From Phoenix dactylifera (taxonomy: Eukaryota > Streptophyta > Magnoliopsida > Arecales > Arecaceae), in NCBI RefSeq assembly GCF_009389715.1, contig NW_024067777.1, positions 434,001 through 498,000 on the forward strand: a stretch of 64,000 nucleotides of DNA. Reading direction: 5' to 3'. Shown here piece by piece: positions 1-11,688 of this stretch (position 1 is its first letter; each line of letters opens with the position of its first letter). The translations under genes and the position numbers were made by a program. The notes beneath the pieces were generated by a model that did no database searches, was not told the origin of the DNA, and saw only the letters and a list, made by a program, of their open reading frames with translations.

Positions 1-31
1 GTTTGTATATATGTATATGTATGTATATATG

Positions 32-37
<6 letters not shown>

Positions 38-94
<57 letters not shown>
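38..94. repeat. TA dinucleotide microsatellite
   Basis: Uninterrupted TA repeats run for over 50 bases. Flanking bases (GTATATATGTATG) look like degenerate versions of the same repeat. The copy lies directly upstream of an interspersed repeat whose second copy in the window (from 46,888) also follows a TA run. Confidence 0.95.
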
Positions 95-97
<3 letters not shown>

Positions 98-129
98 GAT
101 GTATATATGTATATGTATTTGTATGTATG

Positions 130-475
130 AAAATTTATGCATATTAGTAGCCCCCATTTTGTGTTTTTTTCCCACCTTTTAGATAAATAAGCTCATTGGT
201 GTTGCTTGTTCAAAGTTTATCCATAATATCCATGCTAGCTTTTCTAATGGCTACGCCTAGGAATGATGAATCAGAGAATAGCATTCTAAGACCCATTGGT
301 TAGATAATTATCAGAATAAAGTATTTAGATATTGCAAAGGATAGTAACTCCATAGTCCAACAAGTAATTTCAACAAGGATAAAAAGTATTAATTAAAAGT
401 TTAAATAATAAATTCATAAAATTTTAATTTTCAGAATTTGTAATTAGTATAGTAAAGTTTATCCTACAAAATAAA
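130..475 (+). repeat. Interspersed repeat, copy 1 (unclassified)
   Basis: This stretch aligns by eye with 46,888-47,252 in the same orientation. Shared blocks include GCATATTAGTAGCCCCCATT, AGATAAATA(A/T)GCTCATTGGTG and CAAGTTTATCC-like segments, with scattered substitutions and small indels. No terminal repeats, coding potential or target duplication could be defined. It is probably a fragment of an uncatalogued repeat family. Confidence 0.7.
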
Positions 476-2462
476 AGTAAACAAAAACATATATTGTGGG
501 TGCTCTCCACTTATCTTAGAAGCTAGATAGATGACGAAGACAATGTTGACTAGAAAGAGGGTATTTTCATCACCAAAATAGTTTGTATGTTGCTAGTAAC
601 CAATTCCATGGCCACCATAGCTGTAATAAACTAGCCTAGGAGAGTAAATGTAACTAAAGATAGAGAATATCCATCCCACGAGTAAATGGGCTAAAATTAG
701 GGGCATTGATTCCATCTCAATATGAATGGGGTAGAGCATGACCAACCAAAACAAAATTACAGGCTTGGGTTGGGTTACTAGATTGGATGATTCAATTTAA
801 TGCACTATGTAACCGGGGTGAACCTTCTTTTAAGTAAACTAATCGATGTGAATTTTACACTTTATCTGAAAATGTTATATTAGATGCTTATTTAACTTTT
901 CACAACAACTACAACACAATACAAGTACATACAATGCACATTTAGTAACAAAAATTTAAAAATAATATTAAATAAAAATTAATAATTAAAAATTAAAATG
1001 TGAGATGGAGATTCAAGATGGATAAGAATGCTAGAGACGGATATAGAGTTAGATAAAAAATAAAATTATTGTAGAGTACTTATTATTGATAGAAGAAAAT
1101 TTGGAGTAGAAACATCTATTGAATGTAGGATTGAGATACAAAAAAGATTAATTTTTGTTCTTGTTTTGTTTTCAATACTGCCAATATAGATCATTGTAAT
1201 AGAATTTTGTTCATCAACCAAAAAATATTTTATTCGTGGATGAATTTGACAAATGCAAACAAATGCACTTTCTAATAAAGTATAGATTGTAGTATGATAT
1301 TAAATTCCATCTTATAATTGTTGTTCGCAATGTCTAGTTTTCAAATTGCATCAATATTTGGTTTTAAAAAAAGAATGACACAACCCAGTAAAAACAAGTT
1401 GGATTATGGAACACACCTCTTCCTTTTGCTTCTTTTTTGGGTTGAAAGTTCAGTGATTCTTTGATTTCATCAAAACTTTCAAAATTTATCAAACAAAAAG
1501 TATAGACCTTTATAAAATATTGAAACAAAAAAAGTTATGTGAAGAGAAAAGGCTAAAAATTACATAAGGTCTATTAGAAAATGTATGAACATGAATTTAC
1601 AATTAAGGGTAGCAAACCAAGGCTCGACATGCCGAAATTCAACCTGAGATAAGCATATATGGATTTAGCATAATTAGTTCATGTCATAAGCAGGTTGATC
1701 CGGCCAACCCATTTATTAAACAGTTTAGATTTGGGTCAAGAGTCCTAATCAGTTTAACCTAGTTTGACCTATTCCATAATTAGATTTTGTTGGCAAGACT
1801 ATGGTTGGGCCCATTGAAAATCTATTTAACTATTAAAAGGATAACTTTGGGGCCTTGGATTAGAGGTGATGATCTAGGATCCAAGCTACCAACCCGATAT
1901 GGACACAACATTAGATAATCGGGCACATGGGGTTAGCATGAGTATGGTTGGACCCATTTATAATGCATTTGACTAACATAAAGATAAGATTAAAGGTTCG
2001 AGAGCCTTGGATTAGAGGTGATAATCAATGACCCGACCTTAAAACCCAATATGGACAAAAGATAAGATAATCAGGTTACCCTTGTCAAATTGAATTAACA
2101 AGTATTAGATCAGAGCAGATTAAATTGGGCGACTACTCTTCACAACTGTGCTTGTGATAGGAGGCTTCATGATATAGGCAAGAACTAGGTCAGGCCTAAA
2201 ACAAAGTACTATGGCCCAAAACCCTACTAACAATGAACAAAGCATTATTAGAACGTTGTAGGACCCAGTTGTACATATTTTCACTTTGGAACGGAGGTTT
2301 GCCACTAGATTCAATACTCGATCTAACCATAGGATCCCACACTAGAGAGGCATACCTGTACAAATGAAAGAGCCCAAACTCTTTGGGTTGATGGGCCGGC
2401 TTAAAGAGGCCAGCCCATTAACCACCGATTAGTGTCGACCGATCATGGGGGAGGTGGAGAAG
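476..2462. other. Intergenic AT-rich DNA, no gene seen
   Basis: Reading both strands gives only short open frames without recognisable motifs. Around 1,790-2,060 two related phrases occur (TGGTTGGGCCCATT with GCCTTGGATTAGAGGTGAT, then a diverged second copy about 150 bases later), which suggests an old local duplication. Nothing else can be supported. Confidence 0.6.
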
Positions 2463-3047
2463 TAAGGGTGGCAATCGGGACGGGTCGGGTCACATGCAGG
2501 TTGGGTTAGAAAATCATAAACCTGAACCCGACCTGTTTATTAAATAGGTCAGAAATTACAGCCTGAACCTGTCATGTTTAATAAACAGGTAACCCGACCC
2601 GACCCGTTTAACCTATTTAATAAACAGGTAACTTGTTTGCCCAATCCGACCCGACCTGTTTAACTTGTTTGCCCAGCCCAATCCGTTTAACCTGTTTAGA
2701 CTTGTTTAACCTGCCCAACCCGACCCGACCTGTTTAACCTGTTTGCCCAGCCCAACCCGTTTAACCTGTTTAATCTGCCCAACCCGACTGTTTAGACCTG
2801 TTTAGACCCGTTTAACCTGTTTAACCCGTTTAACCTGTTTAGACCTGTTTAGCCTGCCCAACAGTTAAACGGATTAAACGGTTTAAACAGATCAGACATC
2901 TAAAACCCGTATCCAACCCAATTAATAAACAGGTTAAATGGGTCAACCTGTTTACGACCGAAACCTGTTTAGGCCAAACCCAAACCTGTTTATGGCGAGT
3001 TGAACACGGATCGGGTTAGCAGGTCGGGTCATATTTTGCCACCCCTA
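2463..3047. mobile_element. Non-autonomous hAT element (585 bp) with 8-bp TSD
   Basis: The element starts TAAGGGTGGCAA and ends TTGCCACCCCTA, an almost perfect 12-bp terminal inverted repeat. It is flanked by identical 8-bp copies of TGGAGAAG at 2455-2462 and 3048-3055, the target-site size of hAT transposons. The interior is made of degenerate tandem phrases built from GTTTAACCTG and CCGACCC on both sides of centre. The same termini and phrases bound the 6.3-kb hAT element at 7453-13755, so this is a deletion derivative that the larger family could have mobilised. No coding capacity. Confidence 0.93.
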
Positions 3048-3055
3048 TGGAGAAG

Positions 3056-3664
3056 AAGACTTCAACTTTCCAGAACATTGGTATTTGGACACTTTATCAT
3101 TGATGGTTAATAATAGTGATGTTTGTTATCTTGTGGAACCCATGCCGCTACGTTACGTCGTCATAGCCTATTTATGTTGGGATCCTAGTATTAGTTTTTA
3201 TAAAAATGCTTAATAAATTTCAAAAGAAAAAAAATTATATGTTTATTTTTGATTTATTTTTTTTGGTCATTATTTTGTATTTTAATTAAATATCTGACAT
3301 GCTTTAACCCTACTGTGAGGTATTATGTTGTTTACTAGGTTAGTGTAGCTCATTATTATATTTTTTCTGTTTTTCATATCCACAAGCATGATCGCACGAG
3401 ATTGAAGTGTGCACTAGATTTCTTGAAAATTCTTTTATTATTAGTATTTTAGTTAGATTAGTTAAATTACTTGATTTATATTCGCACATGTTACTTCAAA
3501 ATTATTGTAAATATTATTTTAATAAATTAATGCTTAAATAAATTTTTAGAATTTGTGATCTATAGCCGTACAGACAATATGCATCTGTCGCGCTCGGGGC
3601 GGGACATATACACTCGCAGAAAGCTGCAAAGGAATAGAATGACGTAAAGCGGACATCAGAAACA
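3056..3664. other. Intergenic DNA, no gene seen
   Basis: AT-rich sequence with short open frames only. No motif, repeat boundary or RNA gene recognised. Confidence 0.5.
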
Positions 3665-3975
3665 CAACCCCGTTGCTCGATGGCTTCTTCCTTTTGCTTG
3701 CTCTCAAGATTGTTTACGCAGAAAGGAATATGGAATGGCGTCACAACAGATCATACTTGCTGATACTCGAGAACCTGGTCGCTTTCTTCGTCTTAGTCTA
3801 ACTATACAGTGGGATCGTTTTACTGCTCGATGGCTGCTTCGTTTTGCTAGCTCTCAAAATTAATTACATGGAATGGAACATGGAATGACGTCTCAACAAA
3901 TCATACTTGACTTGCTGATGCTCGAGACCAGATCCTTTTCTTCGCCTTAGTCGAACTATACAGTGGGACGGGTAC
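3665..3975 (+). pseudogene. Two tandem relics of a DUF247 gene segment
   Basis: Two adjoining blocks (about 3665-3815 and 3816-3975) each resemble the stretch of the intact-looking DUF247 gene at 17,450-17,600. Shared phrases include CTGCTCGATGGCTGCTTC, ACTTGCTGATGCTCGAGA, CTTTCTTCGTCTTAGTC and AACTATACAGTGGGA. Both blocks are full of small indels and have no long frame. They lie just upstream of the DUF247 start. They could be remnants of unequal crossing-over in a former DUF247 cluster or of a tandem partial duplication. Only similarity of short phrases was judged, so limits are approximate. Confidence 0.7.
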
Positions 3976-3983
3976 TCCTTGTG

Positions 3984-3993
3984 CTTATATATC
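3984..3993 (+). promoter_or_regulatory. Candidate TATA box for the DUF247 gene
   Basis: CTTATATATC lies about 130 bases upstream of the ATG at 4123. A second TATATAAG occurs at about 4039, some 80 bases upstream. Either would be at a plausible distance for a plant promoter with a short leader. There is no experimental or comparative support. Confidence 0.3.
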
Positions 3994-4122
3994 TACCGTC
4001 ACTGAACTTGCCCTCCATCAACAATAACTGTAAGATCCATATATAAGAACAAGTGCCTTGCCCTGCCACTGCTTCGGTTGTTCTCTGTCTCTCTCCGTCT
4101 GTGTTCTTTTAGAAAGCAATTG

Positions 4123-4396
4123 ATGGATGAGAGACATGGAGCACCGCCCAAGATGTCAAGAGGAAGGAGGGTAGAAATCATGGAAGGGAGCCAGACCACT
4201 TGCCTTGACTGTTCAAATGCCGCATGGATCATAGAGATGCGGCACAAAATTGAGGCCGCCAAGCCATATGGGGAGAAGGAGCCAAGGAAATCAGCCAGCA
4301 TCTTCAGGGTCTCCGAAAGCCTCCGGGGACAAAGCCACGAGCATTATCAGCCGAAGGCGGTCGCCATCGGCCCCCACCACAGGGGCAAGTCCGAGC
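4123..4396 (+). pseudogene. DUF247 gene, 5' part (interrupted by copia insertion)
   Basis: This is the N-terminal 91 codons and one base of a DUF247 gene. The ATG at 4123 begins MDERHGAPPKMS. The region AASIFRVSESLR followed by AVAIGPHHRGKSEL is the usual start of the DUF247 domain (plants show IYRVP..LR and SIGPYHHGK-like motifs). The frame stops being host sequence at 4396, where a copia LTR begins inside a Leu codon. The last host bases CGAGC (4392-4396) are repeated at 17281-17285, where the gene resumes. The molecular role of the family is largely unknown. Some grass members act in pollen-stigma self-incompatibility, but nothing here says this copy does. As it stands the gene can only make a truncated protein that runs three codons into the LTR. 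Confidence 0.88.
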
Positions 4397-5146
4397 TGTT
4401 GAATTAAATTAAATATTTTAAAATTTTGAAAACTAAATTAATCAACGGTCAAGTAACAAGCATCCGTGCACAAGCAAAGGAGCAAACATGGAAAAATTTC
4501 CAAAGAAAGCAAACCATGATAAGTGTCATGCATCCAGCACAAAAGCAAGAATGGAAAGACCCCTCGAAGAAGGAAGGAAGCATGAACGGCCAAGATGCAA
4601 TAAGTCGAAGAATCAAAGAAGCACAAGAAGACACATCATCAATCCGCGGGAGGGGAATCTTCTTCTTTTGACATGCCTGAGCCTATATAAAGGGCTCTAG
4701 GGATCATTTCAAAAAACAATCAAAATTTTCTCTTCTCCCTATTCCAAGAGTCTAGATAAAAAGGGCTCTAGGGACCATTGGGGAGAAAAGAAATAAAGAA
4801 AAATTTTCTTCTCCTCCTAATTTTTCTAAGTTTCTTTTGAGGTATCTGCAAGGGTGAACGTGCTCTTCTTTCTTCCCTGGAGGCGCACTGACGGGGAAGA
4901 CGTGGTTCTGTATTGGGTCGTCGTATCTCTGGGAGATCTGTGCCAGCAGACCCATGCGTGGGGAGCATAAACTTTTCTAGGACAACGTATCAGCGTGCTT
5001 CGATCCATAGGCCATCTTCTCTCTCTTTCTTCATTTTATTATTATATTATCAAGCTAATTATTTGCTAGTTTATTTTTCTTAATTATTATTTTTGAATAT
5101 TAGAAATATTTAATTTATCAATTATATTTGTGCATCTAGGTTAACA
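4397..5146 (+). repeat. 5' LTR of the copia element in DUF247
   Basis: Begins TGTTGAATTAAATT and ends CTAGGTTAACA. It contains a good TATA box (CCTATATAAAGG, 4682-4693), so transcription should start about 30 bases further on. It is matched along its whole length by 16530-17280. The bases just inside (ATCCAGGAAAGTTTATATAC) do not match the usual initiator-Met primer site. Confidence 0.93.
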
Positions 5147-5686
5147 ATCCAGGAAAGTTTATATACTGTTAGCACTAGATTTTAAATTGCGACATTTATT
5201 ATATATTTTGTTGCATAATTATAAATTGTTCTATTTTAGCTGTTACACATTTATGCTAGCTTTACTTTAGTACTTAATTTTTCAAGCAAAATATTAGATT
5301 GCTTAACCTCCAAGAGGTTTATTAATACATCCATTTGGACTCCTTACGGAGTAATTTTTAGATTCCATTCAAACGAAAATTCAAAAATTGGTTAATTAAT
5401 AGGAGCTAGCTTAATATTGCACTTAGGATAAAATTGAACGATATCTAGTGAAATTATCTATTGAATAACGGTGTCTAAGAAAAGCTTGTCAAAAAGGCAT
5501 ACGTGCGTAAGAAAGGCTGGTACTTAAGTGAGCCAAGTGCTCCACCACCGATCTAAAGCTGATCTGGCTATTATTCTTTGAATTTTTCAATTAGACATCT
5601 AAAGTTCAAATTAGATATCAGTGCAATAATTTGACATAAACCTTCTCATTTCCACAGGTGTCAAAACTGTGTTAAGCTACAAATTA
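5147..5686 (+). other. Untranslated leader of the copia element
   Basis: Non-coding AT-rich leader between the LTR and the first gag codon. I could not find TGGTATCAGAGC or another clear tRNA-complementary primer site next to the LTR. No other feature seen. Confidence 0.5.
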
Positions 5687-6709
5687 ATGGCTTCCCACAT
5701 ATCTGAAAATCTTAGTGCTAAATCTGAAAAGTTTGATGGTCAAAACTTTAGAAGGTGGCAGAATCAAATGCGGTTCTGGCTCACCACCCTAGGCTTGATC
5801 TCCGCCATTGGTGGGTCTAGCTCATCTGCTTCACGACCTTCCACTCGCAACAACCCAAACCCTGCTCCTTCTGATGCTGCCTCCTCCACTAGGACTCCAG
5901 AAGAAACCAACTACCACTATCTTCATAGAATCCTAGGAGCCCTTTCTAATAGACTTTATGATATTTATTATATAGCTAAGAGTGCAAAGGATCTCTGAGA
6001 TACCCTAGAAAATAAATATGGACTTGATGATGCCGGGGTAAAGAGATTCAAAGCTTCTGACTTTAGCAAGTTTAAATTTATTGATTCCAAACCTATGAAT
6101 GATCAAATCCATAAATATGAAACATTGATTCTTCAACTCCAGGCAAATAGAACCCACTTAGATGAGTCTTTCCAAGTTGCCTGTATTATAGACAAACTTC
6201 CCTCTACCTGGTCAGACTTTGCCAAGACTTTGAGCCACACCCAAGATGATCTGTCTCTAACCCAAGTCCTAAATTCTATTAGGATTGAAGAACAACATCG
6301 CCTTAGAGAAAAGTCCCACTCCTCCAATCCTTTTCCCAAAGTCAACAATGTTGAATCCAAGCCCACATCCAAAAATCAGAATCATTCTTTTCGACCCAAC
6401 CACAACAAGTCCTTCAAGAAGAAATCATTCAACCATAGGAACTCCTTTCAGCCCAACAACAGAAAACCCAACTTCTCTCAGAACCAGAAGAAAGAGAAAG
6501 AAGGAGAATCTGTTCGTTGCTGTTTTGTCTGGGGTCGGACCAACCATATGGCCCACCAATGCTTCTACAAGATCACTACTCCTCATCAACCTAGAAGTAA
6601 GGGTCCTGCCACTTCTGGCGCCCAGGCCAACATGGTGACCTGTGGGGCTGACTCCTTTGAGACTGCTATCAGGTCAGTTTCCTTCATACCTGAAGTTAAC
6701 ATGACATAA
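5687..6709 (+). pseudogene. Copia Gag (UBN2-type), two nonsense breaks
   Basis: Gag of the copia element, normally the structural protein of the virus-like particle. Translation from ATG 5687 (MASHISENLSAK) shows the typical FDGQNFRRWQNQMRFWL motif of the DUF4219/UBN2 region. The frame is broken at 5996 by a TGA where the family has Trp before DTLENKYG. It then continues through LQLQANR and LPSTWSDF to a basic Asn/Lys-rich tail and a zinc knuckle remnant at about 6515-6575 (RCCFVWGRTNHMAHQC; one expected Cys-x2-Cys spacing is altered). A stop at 6707-6709 separates it from the protease, which would normally be in the same frame. Confidence 0.85.
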
Positions 6710-7452
6710 TTAGCACTTGACTGGTAGATTGATACCGGAGCTAGTATACATGTTTGTTCTGATCGCTCCTGATTTTTATCTTATCAGATCTCATGTAGAG
6801 GAACTGTGACCATGGGTAATAATGCTTTGGCGCGTGTGCTTGGAGTGGGACGAGTGGATCTAACACTTACCTCTAGAAAGATCCTTACTCTGCAAGGCGT
6901 GCACCACGTTCCAGACATCCGTAGAAATCTAGTTAGTGGATCCTTGCTTGTCCAGCAAGGATACCGAATTGTTTTTGAATCAAATAAAGTTGTAGTAACC
7001 CATGGTGTCTCTTTCATCGAAAAAGGTTTTCTTTGTGATGGATTGTTTAAACTCAATGTAATTATTCCATCTATGAATGAAAATTCTATTGTTCTTCATA
7101 TTGACTCTCCTATTGTCTGGCATAGTAGGCTAGGACATGTAAACTATAGTTCAATTAAAAGATTAATGCACTTGAATTTAATCCCAAAATCAGAACTTAA
7201 GAATAATGATAAATGTGAGATATGTGTAGAGGCCAAATTACCTAAAAGACCCTTTCACACTGTAAGTAGAGATTCTGATCTCCTTGAACTCATACATAGT
7301 GATGTATGTGACTCAGGGAGAACCTCAAGGGGTGGAAACAAATATTTGTAACTTTTATAGATGATCTTTCTAGATACTGTCACCTCTATCTTATCAAAGC
7401 TAAAAATGAGGTCTTAAATAAATTTAAAGTCTATAAAGCAGAGGCTGAAAAC
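6710..7452 (+). pseudogene. Copia protease and N-terminal integrase, broken
   Basis: Just after the gag stop the frame reads DW-stop-IDTGASIHVC, with the aspartic protease core DTGA at about 6730. It continues into GNNALARVLGVGRV and LQGVHHVPDIRRNLVS, a standard copia protease-integrase linker. The zinc-binding start of integrase follows (WHSRLGHVNYSSIKRL ... CEICVEAK) and the first catalytic Asp lies in ELIHSDVCDSG. After GGNKYL a frameshift or stop (7349-7351) moves the reading into another frame, where TFIDDLSRY (second catalytic region) is legible. At 7452 the hAT element interrupts it, and the integrase core resumes at 13,764. Confidence 0.85.
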
Positions 7453-7862
7453 TAGGGGTGGCAATCGGGTCGGGTCGGGTCATAAACGGGTCGGGTCACA
7501 TGGTTGTCGGGTCAGAAAATTATTAACCTAAATTCGATCTGTTTATTAAACAGGTCAGAAATTACAACCTGAACCTGACCTGTTTATTAAACAGGTAACC
7601 CGACCTGACCCGTTTAACCTGTTTAATAAACAGGTAACCTGTTTACCCAACCCGACCTGTTTAACCTGTTTGTCCAACCTGACCTATTTAACCTGTTTAG
7701 ACCTATTTAACCTGTCCAACCCGACCCGTTTAACCTGCCCAACCCGGCTTTAACCTGCCCAACCAAACTTGTTTAACCTGTTTAATAAATAGGTCACCTC
7801 TTAGGCTCTTAGCCTTAGGCCTTAGCCCGACCCAACCTGACCCAACCTGACCTAACCTGTTT
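7453..7862. repeat. hAT left subterminal repeat block
   Basis: Degenerate tandem phrases built from AACCTGTTTA, CCCAACCCGACC and CAGGTCAGAAATTAC follow the terminal repeat. Almost the same phrases appear in the small element at 2463. Such blocks normally bind the transposase. Confidence 0.8.
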
Positions 7863-9470
7863 TGTACATTAAGATTTAAGCATTTAAGCAGCACAAGAAA
7901 AAAGAAGATAAATATAGAAAATATTACAAAAATCTTGTCCCAGCATCATCGACATTAAAAAAGTATTCAATCTTTACAAAAAGCTAAACATAAGGAATAC
8001 AAGTTATTTGTTCATTCATCTAATACCAGCAATATTCAAAAAGCATTTAATCTTTACAAAGACAAGAAATACAAGTCAAATCATCCAAATTTATATATGG
8101 AATAGCCTGAAAATACTATCTGCTTGACATAGAACAAATGTCAATATACATAATCGCTTCTGATGCTAGGCAAGAATGGTACTTTTTAGCAAGCTTTTTG
8201 TCCAGCTTCTTGTTTTTGTTCATTTTTTTAGTGCTTCAACATTCATATAGTCAAGCCCTATTTTCTCTGCTTGCAGAAGACATAATCAAGCATTAGTATA
8301 ATATTTTGTTGCTGCAAATTGCGTCTCCCCTGTTCATTAAGCAGGGTCCAAGTTCCTTTTTGCATACCTTTTTGCAAGTCTCCTGTTAAAGTAAGCAAGG
8401 TCCAAGTTCCTCTGCCTCTCCAAAGCCAAGAACAACCAGGCCCTGAATTCAAATTCATTAGACTAGGCCAACACCAAAAAATAAAAGAGATAATAGGAAA
8501 TGAGATACTATGTCAATTTTCAGATTCCAGCACAATTCTGAGTTTGGATGATTTGCACTTTTGCAGTTGCACGTGCCAGCAATTCAATGGCTAATATCAT
8601 TAGATGGCGGTGAAGACAATACTCTCAGGGCAACAGCGCAAAACAACCATGCAAGATAATATCAATAGGTGACTTTTCATCTTTGATAAACATGATGGTC
8701 CAAATATCAGTGATTTTTCATCTTTGATAAACATGTTGGTCCAACTAATCAGCATATCTATATTGGAAAACAAACCTTTGCTTCATCCATCTCAGTGCTA
8801 GCATCTTCTAGTCCATCCAGCATAGAAGAGTCTTTACTAACCAGTGAATCCTAAAGGACAGAAAAAGATAGATAAAAGTAAAACTAATAAACTATTATCA
8901 ATAATTTACAATGAAAAATACAAAAAAAAACTGAAAACGAACCAGAATTGGAGTTAACTGACCCTCCAAATCAAGAAGGCCTTTGGCAAATGCTGCTGCA
9001 GACATCTACCAGAAAATTGGTTTTGATAAGTACTATATATTTCTGAAACTTATGCATACAAGCATCAACATTTTTTACCTGCACAACATGCTGAGCATAC
9101 AAGCATACAAGAGAGGTACTAACTCACCACACTGCAATGTCTGAAAAACTTACAATCTCTTCACTTCTGGTCAGATCTTCTACTTTCAAGGAATTCAGAA
9201 AACTTACCCCAAGAAGAGTTAGACTATTATTGAATAAAAATAAAAACAGCATTGCATAGAATCTAGCAAAAGAAACTACCAAATAGCTATAAATATCAAA
9301 GGAAACCACATTGGCCATAAGGTCCATAACTCCATAAGTCCAATGACAACAAAAAAATCAAAAAAGGAGTATCCATAGTCAAAGCAAAACTAAAAAAAGT
9401 CCCAAACTATAACAACATCCATATTTAAACCAAAACCAAAAAGTAGTATCTATGATCATGATTCATCTCA
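7863..9470. other. hAT internal non-coding region (3' side of transposase)
   Basis: No conserved protein was seen on either strand. The stretch 8319-8450 has short overlapping frames in both directions with repeats of a GTCCAAGTTCC phrase, which look accidental. It lies downstream of the transposase stop at 9471 and probably contains the 3' untranslated region and filler. Confidence 0.5.
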
Positions 9471-11688
9471 CTATGAATTGGATTCAACATTGGCCGAGCA
9501 TTGAGTTGATTGAGTTTCATTGTAGGAACTTGAGTTTATGACATCTTCTAGAGTCTCATCTAACTCGGCCTCCTCAACATCTACATTGAAATATTGCAAT
9601 AATTAATAATAAATTCATTCAAAAAATAATAGAAATATAATTGATAAAACATATACCTTTCTTTTCAAACACCCAATCTCAAGTACAAATCAAGGCCTCA
9701 GCAATATCCGGTTTAAGAGCACTACGATACTTATCAAGTACTCGCCCACCAATACTAAAAGCAGATTCAGAGGCGACCGTAGATATTGGAATAGTTAGAA
9801 TATCACGTGCCATAAGAGAAAGTTGAGGATAATGAGACTGTTTGGTTTTCCAAAAATCAAGGATATCCAAATTGGACATCCTATCAACTCTAGGCTCATC
9901 CAAATATAATTTCAATTGAGATTTCTGTGCAGTAGTCACAAAATCAAATCTTTCAAATGTATCAAAATCCTACATTATTGAAAAAATGGAATGAGTTATT
10001 TATAAGAAACAATGCCATATACAAGTACAATACATTTATTTTAGATTAAAAAAATTATATTACCTTAAAAGCATCTGCTTTTCTAAATGCTTCGAAAGTT
10101 TCAGAAGAAGTACCGGTCTCTACACCTCCTTGAGTTGATGTGCTAGCAGTTGGAGTTTTAGAAGAAGCAAGCATATACTGATTAAAGAGAGAAAACATAC
10201 AATCACGGATGTACATGCTCTCAGTAGAACCATACCCATTCAACTTCTTATAACAGTAATCCACAAACTGAAATTTGTACCGAGGATCCAAAATAACTGC
10301 CATGGCTAAGATTAAGCTATGATCCGACCAATACTTTTCAAATTTTTGATACATCTACCGTGTCATTCTTTGTATGAAAGCATCTGCACTCTGAATCTCT
10401 TGCTTTAAAGTAAGCTCAATCAAGAAAACTTGAGGAAAATATAAGTTTGATGTAGGATATTTAGCTCCGGAGAATACTAAAGTAGCATCATAGAATACAC
10501 TCAACAACTTGCTAATCTTCCCAACTTTATCCCACTCCTCTTCAGATGGACAATGCTTGTAATTAGAGTCACTTAATTTCAAATGAAGAAAGGCACGACG
10601 ATAAAAAGAGCACTATCTAGCATCAAAAAAGTTGAATTCCATCTTGTAGGAACATCTTGCCTTAAGCCTTTTTTACTGTCCAAAGAAACTTGTCTAACAC
10701 ATTCCAAAAATTTTTGTTTTCGAACTTGTGAACCTCTCACATATTTAATACTTTCACAAACTTTAGAGATGGGTTCATCTATCTCCTTTAATCCCTCTTG
10801 TACAATTAAGTTAAGAATATGAGCACAACATCAGACATGAAAGAACTCACCATCTGAGTAAAGTGCATTATTCAAATTAAGTTGGATCTTTAGCATGTCA
10901 ACAAAAACATCATTTACCGATGCATTATCTAAAGTCATGCAATACAATTTCTTTTCAATCCCCCAATCAATCAACAAACTATAAATTATTTCACATAAAG
11001 ATATGCCATTATGTGGAGGAGGCATGAAGCGAAAGTTAAGAACTTTCTTTTGTAACACCCATTCATCATCAATAAAATGGGCAGTTAAACATAAATATCC
11101 ATCGGTAGTAATGGAGGTCCACAAATCCGAAGTTAAACTTATTCTAGATGGAATTGAATGAAGCCACAATACTAATTTTTTCTTCTCCTTTTTATATAAT
11201 TTCAACAAATCAGCCTTTACAGTATTCCTTGATACTAACTTGGCCTCCTCACGAACATAAGCAAATAAAGATCTAATGCCTTCATACTCAACAAACTGAA
11301 ATGGTAGATCATGCTTAATAATTGCAAGTGTTAGCAATTCACGAAATTTGTCAAGATCAAACTTAGTAGAACACATTGATATGGACCCTTGAGCTTGTGA
11401 TAAGATCATCAGTCCTATGTCACGGTTCTTTCTGCAATTCTCTATATGACGTTTCAGATTTTCGGTCCCAGCCTTACCACCAAATGAATATTCTGCACCA
11501 CACTTTATACACCTGCATTTTTCAGTTGCTCCATTTATATGAAAATATTGATAAACAGGAGAAGTCAACTTTCTTTTACGTTTTCCATGTGTGGAGTCGC
11601 ATACAACTGTATTAGAACCTAAGGGCGTCGATTCATTTGCCCTATCACCATCACTCTCTAACTCTATATTCACGAACTGTTTATCCAT
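9471..11688 (-). pseudogene. hAT transposase (zf-BED, RICESLEEPER/DAYSLEEPER-like), decayed
   Basis: This enzyme would cut and paste the hAT element. From ATG 11688 the protein begins MDKQFVNIELES. A BED zinc finger follows (VYQYFHINGATEKCRCIKCG ... LKRHIENC), then the helical core with SLTSDLWTS and MTLDNASVND, where the catalytic Asp residues are expected. TGA at 10831-10833 replaces the Arg codon before CCAHILNLIV. A one-base loss in a T run near 10,600 shifts the frame after MLDSALF. TAG at 10352-10354 is a further stop. A clean GT-AG intron (9970-10063) joins EAFRKADAFK to DFDTFERFDF. The C-terminal dimerisation domain is clear (YPQLSLMARDILTIPIS, then ASESAFSIGGRVLD). A stop then replaces Arg before DWVFEKK, and a last exon ends at 9471. 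C-to-T-type stops suggest silencing by methylation and decay. It is not functional as it stands. Confidence 0.9.
9970..10063 (-). other. Intron in hAT transposase pseudogene
   Basis: On the minus strand the donor is AAG|GTAATA and the acceptor is AATGTAG|GA. Removing 94 bases joins the two conserved halves of the transposase in frame. Confidence 0.75.
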
